Shown here: positions 18,776 through 28,415 of the stretch, piece by piece
How positions within the stretch are numbered: position 1 is the stretch's first letter
How the letters are laid out: the number at the start of each line of letters is the position of its first letter
Origin: Lyngbya sp. PCC 8106
GTDB lineage: Bacteria > Cyanobacteriota > Cyanobacteriia > Cyanobacteriales > Microcoleaceae
Direction: 5' to 3'
Assembly: GCF_000169095.1 (NCBI RefSeq)
Contig: NZ_AAVU01000004.1
Coordinates: forward strand, 1 to 64,000
Length of the DNA: 64,000 bases
Position numbers and translations under genes: made by a program
Notes under the pieces: generated by a model
The model's input: only the letters and a program-made list of their open reading frames with translations
Database searches by the model: none
Told to the model about the DNA's origin: nothing

Positions 18776-20001
18776 AAAATATTTTACTTTCAGCTTATGC
18801 CTGTGAACCCAATAAAGGTTCAGAACTTGGTTTTGGTTGGAATTGGGCTTGGCATTTAGCACAATTAGGTCACGAAGTTTGGGTTTTAACTCGTTCTCAT
18901 CTAGAAAGTCAAGCTGCACGGGAACAAGTTTTAGCAACTCAACCCCAGCCCAATTTACACTTTATTTCCGTTGATATTCCTAACCGTTTAAAACCTTATC
19001 TCAAAGGAAAAATAGGAGTCTATCTTCACTATTTTATTTGGCAAAGACAGGCTTATACTGTTGCTTTAGAACTCGATAAAAAACACAACTTTGATCTCAT
19101 TCATCATGTAACTTGGGGGAGTTTAACGGCAGGTTCTTGGCTTTGGCGTCTCAATAAACCCTTTGTATTTGGACCCGTTGGAGGAGGACAAGTTGCACCA
19201 CCCGCTTTCAAAAGTTACTTTTTAGATCAATGGCGCAGTGAAGCGTTTCGTTCTTTTGCGAATACTCAATTACTCCCTTTGAATTTAATCGCTCGTCAAA
19301 CGGTTAGTCATGCAGATCTTGTTTTAGCAACCAATCAAGATACAGCAGATTTAGCTCAACGTTTAGGTGCTTCTAAAATAGAATTATTTTTAGATACGGG
19401 ATTAGAAAAAGATTTTTTTCCAGAAAGTCCTCCCACTCGAATTCCTTCTTCTCCCTTAAAATTACTTTGGGTAGGTCGTTTATTTCCCAGAAAAGGTTTA
19501 TTATTAGCCTTAGAAGCCATCTCTCAAGTCAACTCTGACATTCCGGTGAAGCTAACAGTAGTGGGAGGAGGTTCTCAGAGTCAATATATCCCCCAGTGGC
19601 TCCAAACCTTAAAAATTCAGGAAAAAGTTGAGGTCAAAGGTCAAATTTCTTGGGCAGAAGTCAAGCAAGAATATTTTAAGAATGAAGTATTTTTATTTAC
19701 TAGCCTTAGAGATTCCTTTGGTTCGCAATTAGTTGAAGCTATGGCTTATGCTTTACCTTTAATTGTTCTCGATCATCAAGGTGCTAAAGATTTTGTCCCC
19801 GCTAGCGCAGGTATAAAAGTTCCTGTTACCTCTCCCAAAGAAACGGTAAAAGGACTTGCTCAAGCCATTGAATTTATGTATATTAATCATCAACAGCGTC
19901 AGCCTATGGGTGAATCTGGCTATCAATTTGCAAAACAACAAATTTGGAAAGAAAAAGCTAAAACCATGAGTGTATGGTATGAAAAAAGTGTTCCGACTTA
20001 A
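18772..20001 (+). CDS. Glycosyltransferase family 4
   Basis: The 409-residue GT-B enzyme has the N-terminal SAYACEPNKGSELGFGWNWAWHLAQLGHEVWVLTR pattern of a common cyanobacterial GT4 group (GSELG glycine loop). It also has LLWVGRLFPRKGLLLALEAI (about 223) and the donor-site SLRDSFGSQLVEAMAYALPLIV (about 305). Its ATG overlaps the preceding acetyltransferase stop. It probably acts on the same repeat unit; specificity is unknown. Confidence 0.9.
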   Translation: MKNILLSAYACEPNKGSELGFGWNWAWHLAQLGHEVWVLTRSHLESQAAREQVLATQPQPNLHFISVDIPNRLKPYLKGKIGVYLHYFIWQRQAYTVALELDKKHNFDLIHHVTWGSLTAGSWLWRLNKPFVFGPVGGGQVAPPAFKSYFLDQWRSEAFRSFANTQLLPLNLIARQTVSHADLVLATNQDTADLAQRLGASKIELFLDTGLEKDFFPESPPTRIPSSPLKLLWVGRLFPRKGLLLALEAISQVNSDIPVKLTVVGGGSQSQYIPQWLQTLKIQEKVEVKGQISWAEVKQEYFKNEVFLFTSLRDSFGSQLVEAMAYALPLIVLDHQGAKDFVPASAGIKVPVTSPKETVKGLAQAIEFMYINHQQRQPMGESGYQFAKQQIWKEKAKTMSVWYEKSVPT

Positions 20002-20075
20002 AGCAAATTTCGCTTCTTTTATGATATGATAATTTGATTGATTTTCCATCTAAAATGATTAACCAGGAGCAAGCA

Positions 20076-20675
20076 ATGAATTACAAAAATTTACATATAG
20101 GATGTCTTGATCAAGTTTTTCCAGGTTGGATTAATACGGATATTACTCCCCATATTTATGTCTCTAAAGTTCCAGGTCTTCCTTGGTTTTTATATAAACT
20201 AAAAAAGATTTCTCCTGAACGATATCAACAGTATGAAAAAGGGATATTTCGTCAAATTAAGTATTTAAACGTCAGTCAAAAATTTCCTTGGAGTGATGAT
20301 ACCTTTGATAATGTATATACTTCTCATATGCTAGAGCATCTTTATCCAGAAGAAGGACTTAATTGTATATCAGAAGTGTTTAGGGTTCTAAAAAAAGGTG
20401 GAGTATTTCGGATTGTTGTTCCCGATTTAGATCTGATGATCGATAATTATAATTCTAATGAACCGGAACCGTTTCTCGCAGAATTTTTTGAAGCCACCCA
20501 ACGCCGTGACTCCAATCAACATCACTGGCATTATAATGAGAAACTCTTTCATAAAATTCTTTCAGAAGTAGGCTTTAGTAAAGTTCATAGATGTGAATAC
20601 AAAAAAGGTCAAATTTTAGATGTAGAAAAAATTGACCAGCGTCCCGAATCACTCTTTATAGAAGCAATTAAATAA
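20076..20675 (+). CDS. Class I SAM-dependent methyltransferase
   Basis: The 199-residue product begins MNYKNLHIGCLDQVFPGWINTDI, the pattern of small methyltransferases that normally read LNLGCG...GWxNvD. The third glycine of motif I is replaced by Leu here. DDTFDNVYTSHMLEHL (motif II/III) and EVFRVLKKGGVFRIVVPDL (post-I) are present. The ATG at 20076 has a CAGGAG ribosome-binding site. A TTG at 20034 would add fourteen residues that do not resemble the family. Placement among glycosyltransferases suggests O-methylation of a sugar. Confidence 0.8.
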   Translation: MNYKNLHIGCLDQVFPGWINTDITPHIYVSKVPGLPWFLYKLKKISPERYQQYEKGIFRQIKYLNVSQKFPWSDDTFDNVYTSHMLEHLYPEEGLNCISEVFRVLKKGGVFRIVVPDLDLMIDNYNSNEPEPFLAEFFEATQRRDSNQHHWHYNEKLFHKILSEVGFSKVHRCEYKKGQILDVEKIDQRPESLFIEAIK

Positions 20676-20735
20676 TCAACTTGATTGATTAGAACATGAA
20701 TTACCCTGAAAGATTTTTAGCCTTTTAACCATCCA

Positions 20736-21995
20736 ATGATTAAGTTATCACCTCGACCAGACTCTGCCAAAAGTCCTCACAATATTTTACTGCTTAGTTT
20801 AGTGACAACAGGTCATTATCCTAACTATCTTCAATACTTAATTCGATATTGGCGTGAGTATAAACTTCAGGATAATCTCTACATTTTAGTGGTTCAGGAG
20901 TTTCTCGATAAACATACTGAGGTTGTTAATCTGGCTAAAACAGAGAGGAAAAACAATATACACTTTGTTAGTCTTAAACCTGAAGAAGAAGCACGACTGA
21001 AACTAAAAAATTTAAAAATAAATCAGTTCATTCGAGATTTTCAGGAATGGAACTTAATGTGTCAGTATATTAAATCTCTAGCTATTACAAACTGTTTAAT
21101 GATGATTGTAGATCGATATCTTTTTTCAATGATATTTGGAGTCAAGCCGACTTGTCCGGTATCCGGGATTTATTATCGATTTTCACTTCATTATCATCAG
21201 TTTGAAAACTATCAGCCTTCTCGAAAAGAAAAAATTCAACACTGGCGAGAAAAGTTGTTGTTATCTACTCTCCTCAAACAATCACATCTCAACAAACTTT
21301 TCCTACTTGATCCTTTGGGGGTGAAATACATTAATCAAAACTATTCACTCCAGAAAGCTATTTATTTACCCGATCCTGTTCGCTTTTTTACTCCATCAAA
21401 AACGAAAATTGAACAGTTAAGAACAGCTTTAAAAATCAATTCAAACAGAAAAATTTTTTTACTACAAGGAACTTTAGATGATCGACGACGAGGGCTTGAT
21501 GAACTCTTAGATGCTATTCATTTACTCCCTTCAGAGTTGTGTTTAAAAACTTGTATAATTTTGGCGGGAAAAGCTAATCCGATAAAACAAGCGGAGTTGG
21601 AATCGAGGATTACAGAAATTTGTCAATCAAAACCTATACAAATTATTAGACGCTATGAATTTATATCCGAGGAAGAAGTGCATCTATATTATCATTTAGC
21701 AGATGTTGTACTTTCAACCCATCATCGTCCGATTGGAATGAGTGGAACTTTGGTTTTAGCAGCGTCGGCTGAGAAGCCAGTTCTTAGCTCAAATTATGGC
21801 TTAATGGGAAAAATGGTTCAACAATACCATTTAGGTGTAACCATCGATTCAACACAGCCTAATGAAATTGCAAAGGGTTTGACTCAATTTTTAGTACAAC
21901 CAGAAATAACTTTATGTGATCGTGCCTTAATGAAAAATTTTGCTCAACAAAATTCAATTGATGAATTTGCTAACGTTATTTTTAATCACATTTAA
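20736..21995 (+). CDS. Glycosyltransferase, GT4-like
   Basis: The 419-residue protein is less conserved than its neighbours. The N-terminus, NILLLSLVTTGHYPNYLQYLIRYWREY, fits an acceptor-side Rossmann domain. The C-terminal half has KIFLLQGTLDDRRRGLDELLDAIHLL (about 229) and a donor-site stretch, DVVLSTHHRPIGMSGTLVLAASAEKPVLSSNYG (about 330), in place of the usual EX7E. It lies in the same plus-strand run. Family assignment is by GT-B organisation only. Confidence 0.7.
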   Translation: MIKLSPRPDSAKSPHNILLLSLVTTGHYPNYLQYLIRYWREYKLQDNLYILVVQEFLDKHTEVVNLAKTERKNNIHFVSLKPEEEARLKLKNLKINQFIRDFQEWNLMCQYIKSLAITNCLMMIVDRYLFSMIFGVKPTCPVSGIYYRFSLHYHQFENYQPSRKEKIQHWREKLLLSTLLKQSHLNKLFLLDPLGVKYINQNYSLQKAIYLPDPVRFFTPSKTKIEQLRTALKINSNRKIFLLQGTLDDRRRGLDELLDAIHLLPSELCLKTCIILAGKANPIKQAELESRITEICQSKPIQIIRRYEFISEEEVHLYYHLADVVLSTHHRPIGMSGTLVLAASAEKPVLSSNYGLMGKMVQQYHLGVTIDSTQPNEIAKGLTQFLVQPEITLCDRALMKNFAQQNSIDEFANVIFNHI

Positions 21996-22013
21996 AAGCT
22001 ATCCTAATTTTTT

Positions 22014-23141
22014 ATGAAAAAAGTTTTAATAATTCAAACTTTAGTGAAGCAATATCGAGTTTCTTTTTTTGAGCAACTTGATCAAGCTCTTAAATCAGAA
22101 GGAATTCAACTGCGGGTTGCTTATGGAGATCCCACTGAAGCCGAACGGCAAAAGCTAGATAATGTTGAATTGAGTTCAGAAATAGGACTGAAAGTACAAA
22201 ATTATTGGTTTTTGAATGATAAACTCTTATATCAATCTTTATGGACAGAAATTTTTAAGTCAGATTTGGTTATTGTTGAACAGGCTAGCCGCCATATTCT
22301 TAACTATTTTTTATTACTTTTTTCAACTTTAAAACTCAAAAAAGTCGCTTTTTGGGGTCACGGTTGGGATCGCCAAGCTGAGACTCCCAAATTTTCAGAA
22401 TGGATCAAGTTAAAAACTATTAATAAAGTCGATTGGTGGTTTGCATATACTGAAGGTACAGCCAAATATCTCAAACAATGTGGAGTTCCAAAGAATATTA
22501 TTACTGTTGTTCAAAACTCCATAGATACAGAAGAATTTAAACAATATTTACTCAATGTTACCTCTGAAGATCTTGAAAGAGTTCGAGAAAAACTAAAACT
22601 AAAAAATACTGATAAAATTGGATTATTTTGTGGTGGACTATATGCGAATAAACATTGGAAATTTTTACTAGAATCTAATCATCTAATTCGGCAATCTATA
22701 CCTGAGTTTAAGTTACTCGTTCTTGGAGATGGGCCAGATAGACAGCAGGTTATACAAACCGTAAATCAGCATCCAGAGGTTTTATATTTAGGCTCTAAAT
22801 TTGGGTATGAAAAAGCACTTTATTTTCGTCTTTCTGATGTTTTTTTAATTCCTGGTTTAGTAGGTTTAGCAATATTAGATGCTTTCGTCGCCGGAGTTCC
22901 TGTTGTTACCACTGATATTCCCATACATAGTCCTGAAATTGAGTATTTAATACCTGAAATTAATGGGTTCGTGACCGAACATAATCAACAAGAATATGCC
23001 CATAAAGTTATTAATTTACTCCTCGACGAACAGGGACTAACTCAATTAAAATCTGGGGCTTTAGATTCATCAAAACATTATAATGTTGAAACGATGGTTA
23101 ATAACTTTAAAGAAGGAATTCTAAAAGCTTTATTAAAATAA
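22014..23141 (+). CDS. Glycosyltransferase family 4-like
   Basis: The 375-residue GT-B protein begins KKVLIIQTLVKQYRVSFFEQLDQAL. It contains FWGHGWDRQAETPKFSEWIK near residue 112, a pattern seen in transferases that act on lipid-linked glycans. The linker to the second domain is TVVQNSIDTEEF, followed by IGLFCGGLYANKHWKFLLES (about 205) and a donor region DVFLIPGLVGLAILDAFVAGVPVVTTDIP. It is 18 bases after the preceding gene. Confidence 0.82.
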   Translation: MKKVLIIQTLVKQYRVSFFEQLDQALKSEGIQLRVAYGDPTEAERQKLDNVELSSEIGLKVQNYWFLNDKLLYQSLWTEIFKSDLVIVEQASRHILNYFLLLFSTLKLKKVAFWGHGWDRQAETPKFSEWIKLKTINKVDWWFAYTEGTAKYLKQCGVPKNIITVVQNSIDTEEFKQYLLNVTSEDLERVREKLKLKNTDKIGLFCGGLYANKHWKFLLESNHLIRQSIPEFKLLVLGDGPDRQQVIQTVNQHPEVLYLGSKFGYEKALYFRLSDVFLIPGLVGLAILDAFVAGVPVVTTDIPIHSPEIEYLIPEINGFVTEHNQQEYAHKVINLLLDEQGLTQLKSGALDSSKHYNVETMVNNFKEGILKALLK

Positions 23142-23245
23142 TTAAAGAATAATTTAGTTCAGTTTAAAATTTAATATGGAGATAATGTATCAATCTAAAT
23201 CAATGCTAAAATTAGATTATAGAACATTAAAATTTACCTTAAACC

Positions 23246-24352
23246 ATGAAAGTATGGCACGTTGGCGTAGCAGCTTCATTTGAGAAAGTCTGTGGTATCA
23301 CAAACACAGTTTGGTTAATTGCTAAAGAGCAAGTTGAATTGGGACATGAAATTACTCTCCTCATGGATAAACCACCTGATGCAGAAGTTCAAGCCTTTGC
23401 AAAAAAAAGAAAAATTAGATTAAATTACGTTCATGCGAATCAATGGTATTATCATAGTGAATGTCTTAAAAAAAGTCTATTCAATCCACCTCAAATAGTT
23501 CATTTACACTCTGTTTATGTTCCTCGCCAAGCCACTTTAGCTAACTATCTTAGAACTGAAAAAATTCCATATCTTGTGACTCCTCATGGAGGTTTACAAT
23601 CTCAACGAGGAGGTTTAAAAAAATGGCTTTACACCAGCTTAATAGAAAAGCAAAGATTTTCTAATGCCGAGGCAATAACCGTTCTTTCTAATCCCGAGAA
23701 AAAAATTGTAGAATCTCTTTTGTCTGATTCTCATAAACATCTTGAATGGATATATAATCCCCTAGATACTGATACTTTAGGTGACGCAAAATGGCAAAAA
23801 AATATTAAGAAAAACAAAATTATTTTTATGGGAAGATTTGATGTTTTTCATAAAGGCATAGATATTTTAGTAAAACTTGCCAAAAAGCTTCCAAATTTAG
23901 AATTTCATCTTTATGGAACTGAAGATCATCGAACTAAAAAATGGTTGAAAAAAATCAAAGAAAATCTCCCCAAAAATGTATTTTTTCACAATCCTATTTA
24001 TGGCGAAGAAAAAAAACAAGTGCTTGTTAATGCCAGTGTCTATATTCATTTATCTAGATGGGAAGTTTTTGGAGTATCAATTGCTGAAGCAATGTATTTA
24101 GGAGTCCCTTGTGTAATTGCTAATACTATTGATTTTGCTGATATTTTCAAGCGATATAATCTTGGCTTAGTTTTACCCTCTAATATTAGTGAAGCCGCCA
24201 CCAGTTTACAAGAAATTTTCAACCAACCTGAGCAACTTCAAGAATGGTCAGTTCAAGGAAAAGCTTTTGCTGAAAAATACTTTCAACCCCGTACAGTAGC
24301 TCAAAGCTACCTACAACTTTATGAAAAAATTTTAGCTGAATATAACTACTAA
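23246..24352 (+). CDS. Glycosyltransferase family 4
   Basis: The 368-residue GT-B enzyme has VHLHSVYVPRQATLANYL and TPHGGLQSQRGGLKKWLY near residue 112-140, as in poly-glycan GT4 enzymes. NKIIFMGRFDVFHKGIDILVKLA (about 191) and SRWEVFGVSIAEAMYLGVPCVIA (about 270, the EX7E donor site) complete the family signature. The gene is in line with the preceding glycosyltransferases after a 104-base gap. Confidence 0.9.
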   Translation: MKVWHVGVAASFEKVCGITNTVWLIAKEQVELGHEITLLMDKPPDAEVQAFAKKRKIRLNYVHANQWYYHSECLKKSLFNPPQIVHLHSVYVPRQATLANYLRTEKIPYLVTPHGGLQSQRGGLKKWLYTSLIEKQRFSNAEAITVLSNPEKKIVESLLSDSHKHLEWIYNPLDTDTLGDAKWQKNIKKNKIIFMGRFDVFHKGIDILVKLAKKLPNLEFHLYGTEDHRTKKWLKKIKENLPKNVFFHNPIYGEEKKQVLVNASVYIHLSRWEVFGVSIAEAMYLGVPCVIANTIDFADIFKRYNLGLVLPSNISEAATSLQEIFNQPEQLQEWSVQGKAFAEKYFQPRTVAQSYLQLYEKILAEYNY

Positions 24353-24468
24353 TGCTAGCTTAAAAATCAAATTAGAAATTGTTAACAATTTCTCCTAAGT
24401 AAGATTCCTAAAATTAAACTTAAATAACTGGAAACACGTCAAGGTTAATCTATCACAAGAGTAGAAAT

Positions 24469-25608
24469 ATGCACATCCTGATTTCTGCATTAAGTCGGTT
24501 TACTCAACCCACAGGTTTATGTCGAGGGGCTGCAAATTTAGCCAAATGTCTAGCCGCTTCTGAACAAGTTGAGCAAGTAACATTAGTTTTGGGGAGTTGG
24601 CAAAGAGGTTATTTTGAAGAAGATTTTCAGCTAAATTCTCCGAAAATAAACATCCTGCCAATACAGATCAAAAATAGCTCACTGAAGCGTAACTTTTGGT
24701 TTATGTTTAACCTGCCAAAACTGATCAAAAAACTTCAGCCGGATATTGCTCATTTTTCCTTTCCTATTCCCTTTTTAAACTTTTTATTTTCTGTTCCTGT
24801 TGTTTCAACAATCCATGATTTTTATCCCTATGAAAAACCCGAAAACTTTGGATTTCCAAATTATTTATTTAATCAACTATTTACCCGTATGGCGATTCAA
24901 AATAGTGATGGAATTGTCTGTGTTTCTCAAGACACTTTAGACCGACTCAAGTATTATTTTCCGAAAGTCTATGCTAAAGGCAATAGTCGTGTTGTTTATA
25001 ACTATGTTGACTTTGAACAGACTCAATCTAAACTTCCGCATCAGCTTAATCTAGGAACAACTCCCTTTATCTTAAGTGTGGCTCAACATCGTAAAAATAA
25101 AAATTTATATTTATTGATTGCAGCTTACGCTAAACTCATAGAACAACATGAAATTGAGCCATTAACTCAACTTATTTTTGTGGGGAGTACAGGCCCAGAA
25201 ACTGGAAACTTAATTGAACTGATTCATAAAAAATCGCTCGCAGATCGGGTTTTTCTGACTTCATCAATTGATGATGAACAGTTATGCTGGCTTTATCAAC
25301 ATTGTGATCTGATGGTTTGTCCTTCCTCAACAGAAGGGTTCTGCTTACCCCTGGCAGAGGCTCTCTATTTTTCGGCTCGTGTAGTCTGTTCTGATATCCC
25401 TATTTTTCGAGAAGTTGGGGCTTCTGACTGCTTTTATTTTGACTTAAAAAATAATCCGGTTCAAAACCTTTCTCAAGCAATTGTAGACGCTTTAAAGCAA
25501 CCTAATTCTCCTCTGCGAACTGAGCCATTTCGGTTCTCAAAATCTAAAGCCATGAATCAATACTTAGAATTTTATTCGACTTTAAAATCAAAAAACAACA
25601 ATAAATAA
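24469..25608 (+). CDS. Glycosyltransferase family 4
   Basis: The 379-residue enzyme has a glycine-rich start, ALSRFTQPTGLCRGAANLAKCL. It also has STIHDFYPYEKPENFGFPN (about 110), PFILSVAQHRKNKNLYLLIAAYAKL (about 198) and a donor site PSSTEGFCLPLAEALYFSARVVCSDIPIFREVG (about 285). The GCRGA and IHDFYPYE features resemble mannosyl/rhamnosyl transferases of capsule loci. It is the last gene of the plus-strand glycan run and is followed by a terminator serving the opposite strand. Confidence 0.9.
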   Translation: MHILISALSRFTQPTGLCRGAANLAKCLAASEQVEQVTLVLGSWQRGYFEEDFQLNSPKINILPIQIKNSSLKRNFWFMFNLPKLIKKLQPDIAHFSFPIPFLNFLFSVPVVSTIHDFYPYEKPENFGFPNYLFNQLFTRMAIQNSDGIVCVSQDTLDRLKYYFPKVYAKGNSRVVYNYVDFEQTQSKLPHQLNLGTTPFILSVAQHRKNKNLYLLIAAYAKLIEQHEIEPLTQLIFVGSTGPETGNLIELIHKKSLADRVFLTSSIDDEQLCWLYQHCDLMVCPSSTEGFCLPLAEALYFSARVVCSDIPIFREVGASDCFYFDLKNNPVQNLSQAIVDALKQPNSPLRTEPFRFSKSKAMNQYLEFYSTLKSKNNNK

Positions 25609-25635
25609 ATGGGGAAAATAATTGTATTTTCTGTC

Positions 25636-25683
25636 AAAAAAAGAGAGGCTGTAGCAGTATTTAAACTCAACTACAAACCTCTC
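25636..25683 (-). terminator. Rho-independent terminator for the subtilase operon
   Basis: GAGAGG plus TGTAG (25643-25654) pair with CTACA plus CCTCTC (25671-25683) around a small internal loop. Reading on the minus strand, the stem is followed by a run of seven T (25642-25636). It lies 20 bases beyond the stop of the small DUF5818-like gene. Confidence 0.75.
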
Positions 25684-25704
25684 AAATAAAGACATAGCTG
25701 GAAA

Positions 25705-25920
25705 TTATTCCATCACTTCAAAAGATTGAACTTCCAAAACTGGGCCAATCATTGCCGTCGTCATCACATCCTCTCGAACTTCACCATTAACCTCAACTTT
25801 TAAGCCTTTCTTTTTGAGATCAGAAGGTGCATCTTTGAGTTCATAGGTTTTGTTATCCGTCACTAACGCCCAAGTGCCAGTCCCAAAACCTTTGTGTTCA
25901 ATTTTGCCTTGAACTTTCAT
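25705..25920 (-). CDS. Small DUF5818-like protein
   Basis: The 71-residue protein (MKVQGKIEHKGFGTGTWALVTD...) resembles short OB-like DUF5818 proteins, with alternating beta-strands and the central EVNGEVREDVMT segment. It has no signal peptide or membrane helix. It starts four bases after the subtilase stop on the same strand, so the two are cotranscribed and probably coupled. Function is unknown. A cytoplasmic partner or modulator of the protease is possible but unproven. Confidence 0.7.
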   Translation of the reverse strand: MKVQGKIEHKGFGTGTWALVTDNKTYELKDAPSDLKKKGLKVEVNGEVREDVMTTAMIGPVLEVQSFEVME

Positions 25921-25923
25921 TGT

Positions 25924-27792
25924 TTATACCGTCCTTGTTTCAGCTTTCAGGGCGAGAGTTGCCAATCCTAAACACAGCAAAGCGTTAACTCCGAGGAAAC
26001 CTTGGGCGAGTATTCCTGAACCCAGTCCCCAAACCGCAGGAGAAATAACTGCTGAAACCGTTAAACAACTTGCTACCCCGATAGTAGTACCAATGGCGAT
26101 CCATTTCCAAGTCGAATGTCCGAGGAACAAAACAACTAGAATAGCCGGAATTAACACACTGGCAAAAATCGGGTTTAATAAACTATTACCCGCGATCGCA
26201 TTTCCGAGTTCTGGAACCGAACTTCCCATCATTCGCATCGGCCATTGAGGAAGGTCAAAAATATAGAACCCTCGCAGGAAAAATAAACCGCTAGACCCTG
26301 CAACCAACCCACTCATCATGGAAAAACTCCATTGGAAGGGGAAATAATTTCGCAGGAACCAAGCCAAAAGATAGGAACCCAACACCATACCAAGTTTGGG
26401 TAACAACGCCACAGCGCCGCCATCAATCCAAAAACGGGGATTGAGATAACCACTATCGCGCAACCACCGGAAAAAGTCCCGGAAAGTAATCTGTCCTTTC
26501 AAAGCCAGTTGTACCGCATTTCCCGCATCCACATGACCAGCCCCAAAATGGTTAAGCGGATCTTCAGTCACTTTGCGGGCGGATTCTTTGAGAATATGGG
26601 CGACATCTTCAGGTTCAGTGATCCCCGAAGCTTTCACTAACGCCGCAATTGCAGCAACGTGGGGAGATGCCATACTCGTTCCCTGGAAGGCTGCAAACGT
26701 CGATCCCCCGGTTTCGGGATCAATCGTTTCTTGGAGAATACCCCCTGCTGTATTTTCACCTTCCGTTAACCCACCAGGGGCAGCAATATCAACCCCGGCA
26801 CCAAAGTTAGAATAGGGCGTTTTGTTGCCTGTGGGGTCTAAAGCAGCTACTCCAATCACTTTGGGATAACGGGCTGGATATCCTGCCGCATTTTGTCCAG
26901 AGTTACCCGCTGCGGCGACAATCACAACCCCTTTGTTGTAAGCATAATTAATCGCCTCTTGCATTAACTGGCTTTCACCGCCACCGCCAAGACTCATGTT
27001 AATCACGTCAGCGCCGTTATCGGCGGCAAATTTAATCGCTTCAGCAATATCAGCAATCGTACCGCCACCGCCTGCACTCAGGACTTTTAACGGCATGATT
27101 TTTGCGTTGTAGGCGACTCCCGCCACACCATAACCGTTATTGGTCGATTGGGCAACCGTTCCGGCAACGTGGGTGCCATGACCATTATCGTCGGATGCTT
27201 CAGCGCGATCATTAACAAAATCGTAGCCGCCCACGAATTCTGTATCTTTGAGATCCGGAACTTGACTGACTCCGGTATCAATCACAGCAACGGTTACGCC
27301 TTCACCGTGCGTTTCATTCCAAGCCGTTTCCACATTAATGCTGCGGAGATTCCACTGTTGACCATAAAATGGATCGTTGGGAACGCTGTTACTGAAAAAA
27401 GAATCCTGAGAAATATTCTTTTTGGAGGGAACAGCATCATACAGAACACCGTTGTCAAACTTCGCGCTATAGTTAGCGGAGTAGATATAGTTGGGTTCAA
27501 TGTATTCTGTCTTTTTACCTAGAGATTTTCTCAAGGATTTGAGCAGTTGTTTGTCACCCCGAACAATATAAATATTGTCTTCGGGCGAAAATTCGCTATT
27601 GAGATAGGGAATCACTTGATATTTTTGAGCGATCGCCTGAATTTGATTGGTAATTGATTGTTGCCCAATCTCTTCGCGAAAGTCTAGTACAATCGAATCA
27701 TATGTGCCTTGGGCAGCCAGACCGGAAAAACCAGATACGGCCCAGCCTAGCCCAATTAAGAATAAGCACAGCAGAAAAAATCTTTTCATCAT
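25924..27792 (-). CDS. S8 family subtilisin-like protease with C-terminal membrane domain
   Basis: The 622-residue protein has an N-terminal hydrophobic signal (residues 5-27), a propeptide (about 30-135) and a complete subtilase domain. The catalytic triad is Asp172 (VAVIDTGVS), His205 (DNGHGTHVAG) and Ser373 (GTSMASPHVA), with oxyanion Asn297 (AAAGNSG). After about residue 455 come four or more hydrophobic segments, so the enzyme is probably anchored with its protease domain outside the cytoplasm. The membrane tail is unusual, since most subtilases are secreted. It is followed at four bases by the small DUF5818-like gene. Confidence 0.93.
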   Translation of the reverse strand: MMKRFFLLCLFLIGLGWAVSGFSGLAAQGTYDSIVLDFREEIGQQSITNQIQAIAQKYQVIPYLNSEFSPEDNIYIVRGDKQLLKSLRKSLGKKTEYIEPNYIYSANYSAKFDNGVLYDAVPSKKNISQDSFFSNSVPNDPFYGQQWNLRSINVETAWNETHGEGVTVAVIDTGVSQVPDLKDTEFVGGYDFVNDRAEASDDNGHGTHVAGTVAQSTNNGYGVAGVAYNAKIMPLKVLSAGGGGTIADIAEAIKFAADNGADVINMSLGGGGESQLMQEAINYAYNKGVVIVAAAGNSGQNAAGYPARYPKVIGVAALDPTGNKTPYSNFGAGVDIAAPGGLTEGENTAGGILQETIDPETGGSTFAAFQGTSMASPHVAAIAALVKASGITEPEDVAHILKESARKVTEDPLNHFGAGHVDAGNAVQLALKGQITFRDFFRWLRDSGYLNPRFWIDGGAVALLPKLGMVLGSYLLAWFLRNYFPFQWSFSMMSGLVAGSSGLFFLRGFYIFDLPQWPMRMMGSSVPELGNAIAGNSLLNPIFASVLIPAILVVLFLGHSTWKWIAIGTTIGVASCLTVSAVISPAVWGLGSGILAQGFLGVNALLCLGLATLALKAETRTV

Positions 27793-27917
27793 TATTCGTC
27801 GGTGCGTTGTGGGTTATTCGTCGAAGGAGTCCCAGACAAATAACGTAGTTCTCCCATTGTATCTACCTGATGTGAGAAGCGAATCATGATTGAGTGCCAA
27901 TTTACTCAGGGTCAGCT

Positions 27918-28352
27918 ATGGAACGAGGTTTATTGTGGCTTCCGCTACTGATTGTTTTCTTTTGGTTAGCCTGGTCAGGCTGGAACGAATACAACAAGGT
28001 TGAAGCCTATCGGGAATGGGAGAAAGGGTTTGAAAAGGCTAAATATGATATCTATGCCGTATTGGGTTTAAAAGGGACTGAACTCACTTGGGGAAAACCT
28101 ACCCGCAAAGGGCCGACTAATCTACAAACCCTGTCGTTGGAAGATGTACGATCTATTTGGCTGGTGGTTGATAATCATTCGGTTGATTTAGACTCTCCGC
28201 CTGAAAGTGGTAAGGAGATCGAGTTAGAATTTCAGTTGAAACAAGAAGCCACTCCGGTTCGAGTTCCGTTTACAGAAGTTCCTCTCGCTGCACAATGGGG
28301 GAAATTTCTCCACCAACAACTCAAAAAAGTTGAAACCTCTGAAAGCAGGTAA
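27918..28352 (+). CDS. Small single-pass membrane protein, unknown function
   Basis: From the ATG at 27918 the product is 144 residues: one N-terminal membrane helix (GLLWLPLLIVFFWLAWSGW) and a soluble domain. The soluble part has mixed strands (LSLEDVRSIWLVVDNHSV, EIELEFQLK). A GTG at 27894 would add eight residues. It is divergent from the subtilase. I do not recognise the family; similar short membrane proteins are conserved among cyanobacteria. Confidence 0.6.
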   Translation: MERGLLWLPLLIVFFWLAWSGWNEYNKVEAYREWEKGFEKAKYDIYAVLGLKGTELTWGKPTRKGPTNLQTLSLEDVRSIWLVVDNHSVDLDSPPESGKEIELEFQLKQEATPVRVPFTEVPLAAQWGKFLHQQLKKVETSESR

Positions 28353-28368
28353 AAATCACACCAAATTC

Positions 28369-28407
28369 AAAAGCCTCCTTCCGATTTATCACTGGAAGAA
28401 GGCTTTC
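28369..28407. terminator. Hairpin between small membrane protein gene and 5S rRNA
   Basis: AAAGCCTCCTTCC at 28370-28382 pairs with GGAAGAAGGCTTT at 28394-28406 around an 11-base loop. Read on the minus strand it is followed by a short T-rich stretch, which suits termination of the 5S transcript. It may also end the plus-strand gene, whose stop is 17 bases away. Confidence 0.65.
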
Positions 28408-28415
28408 GTATATTA

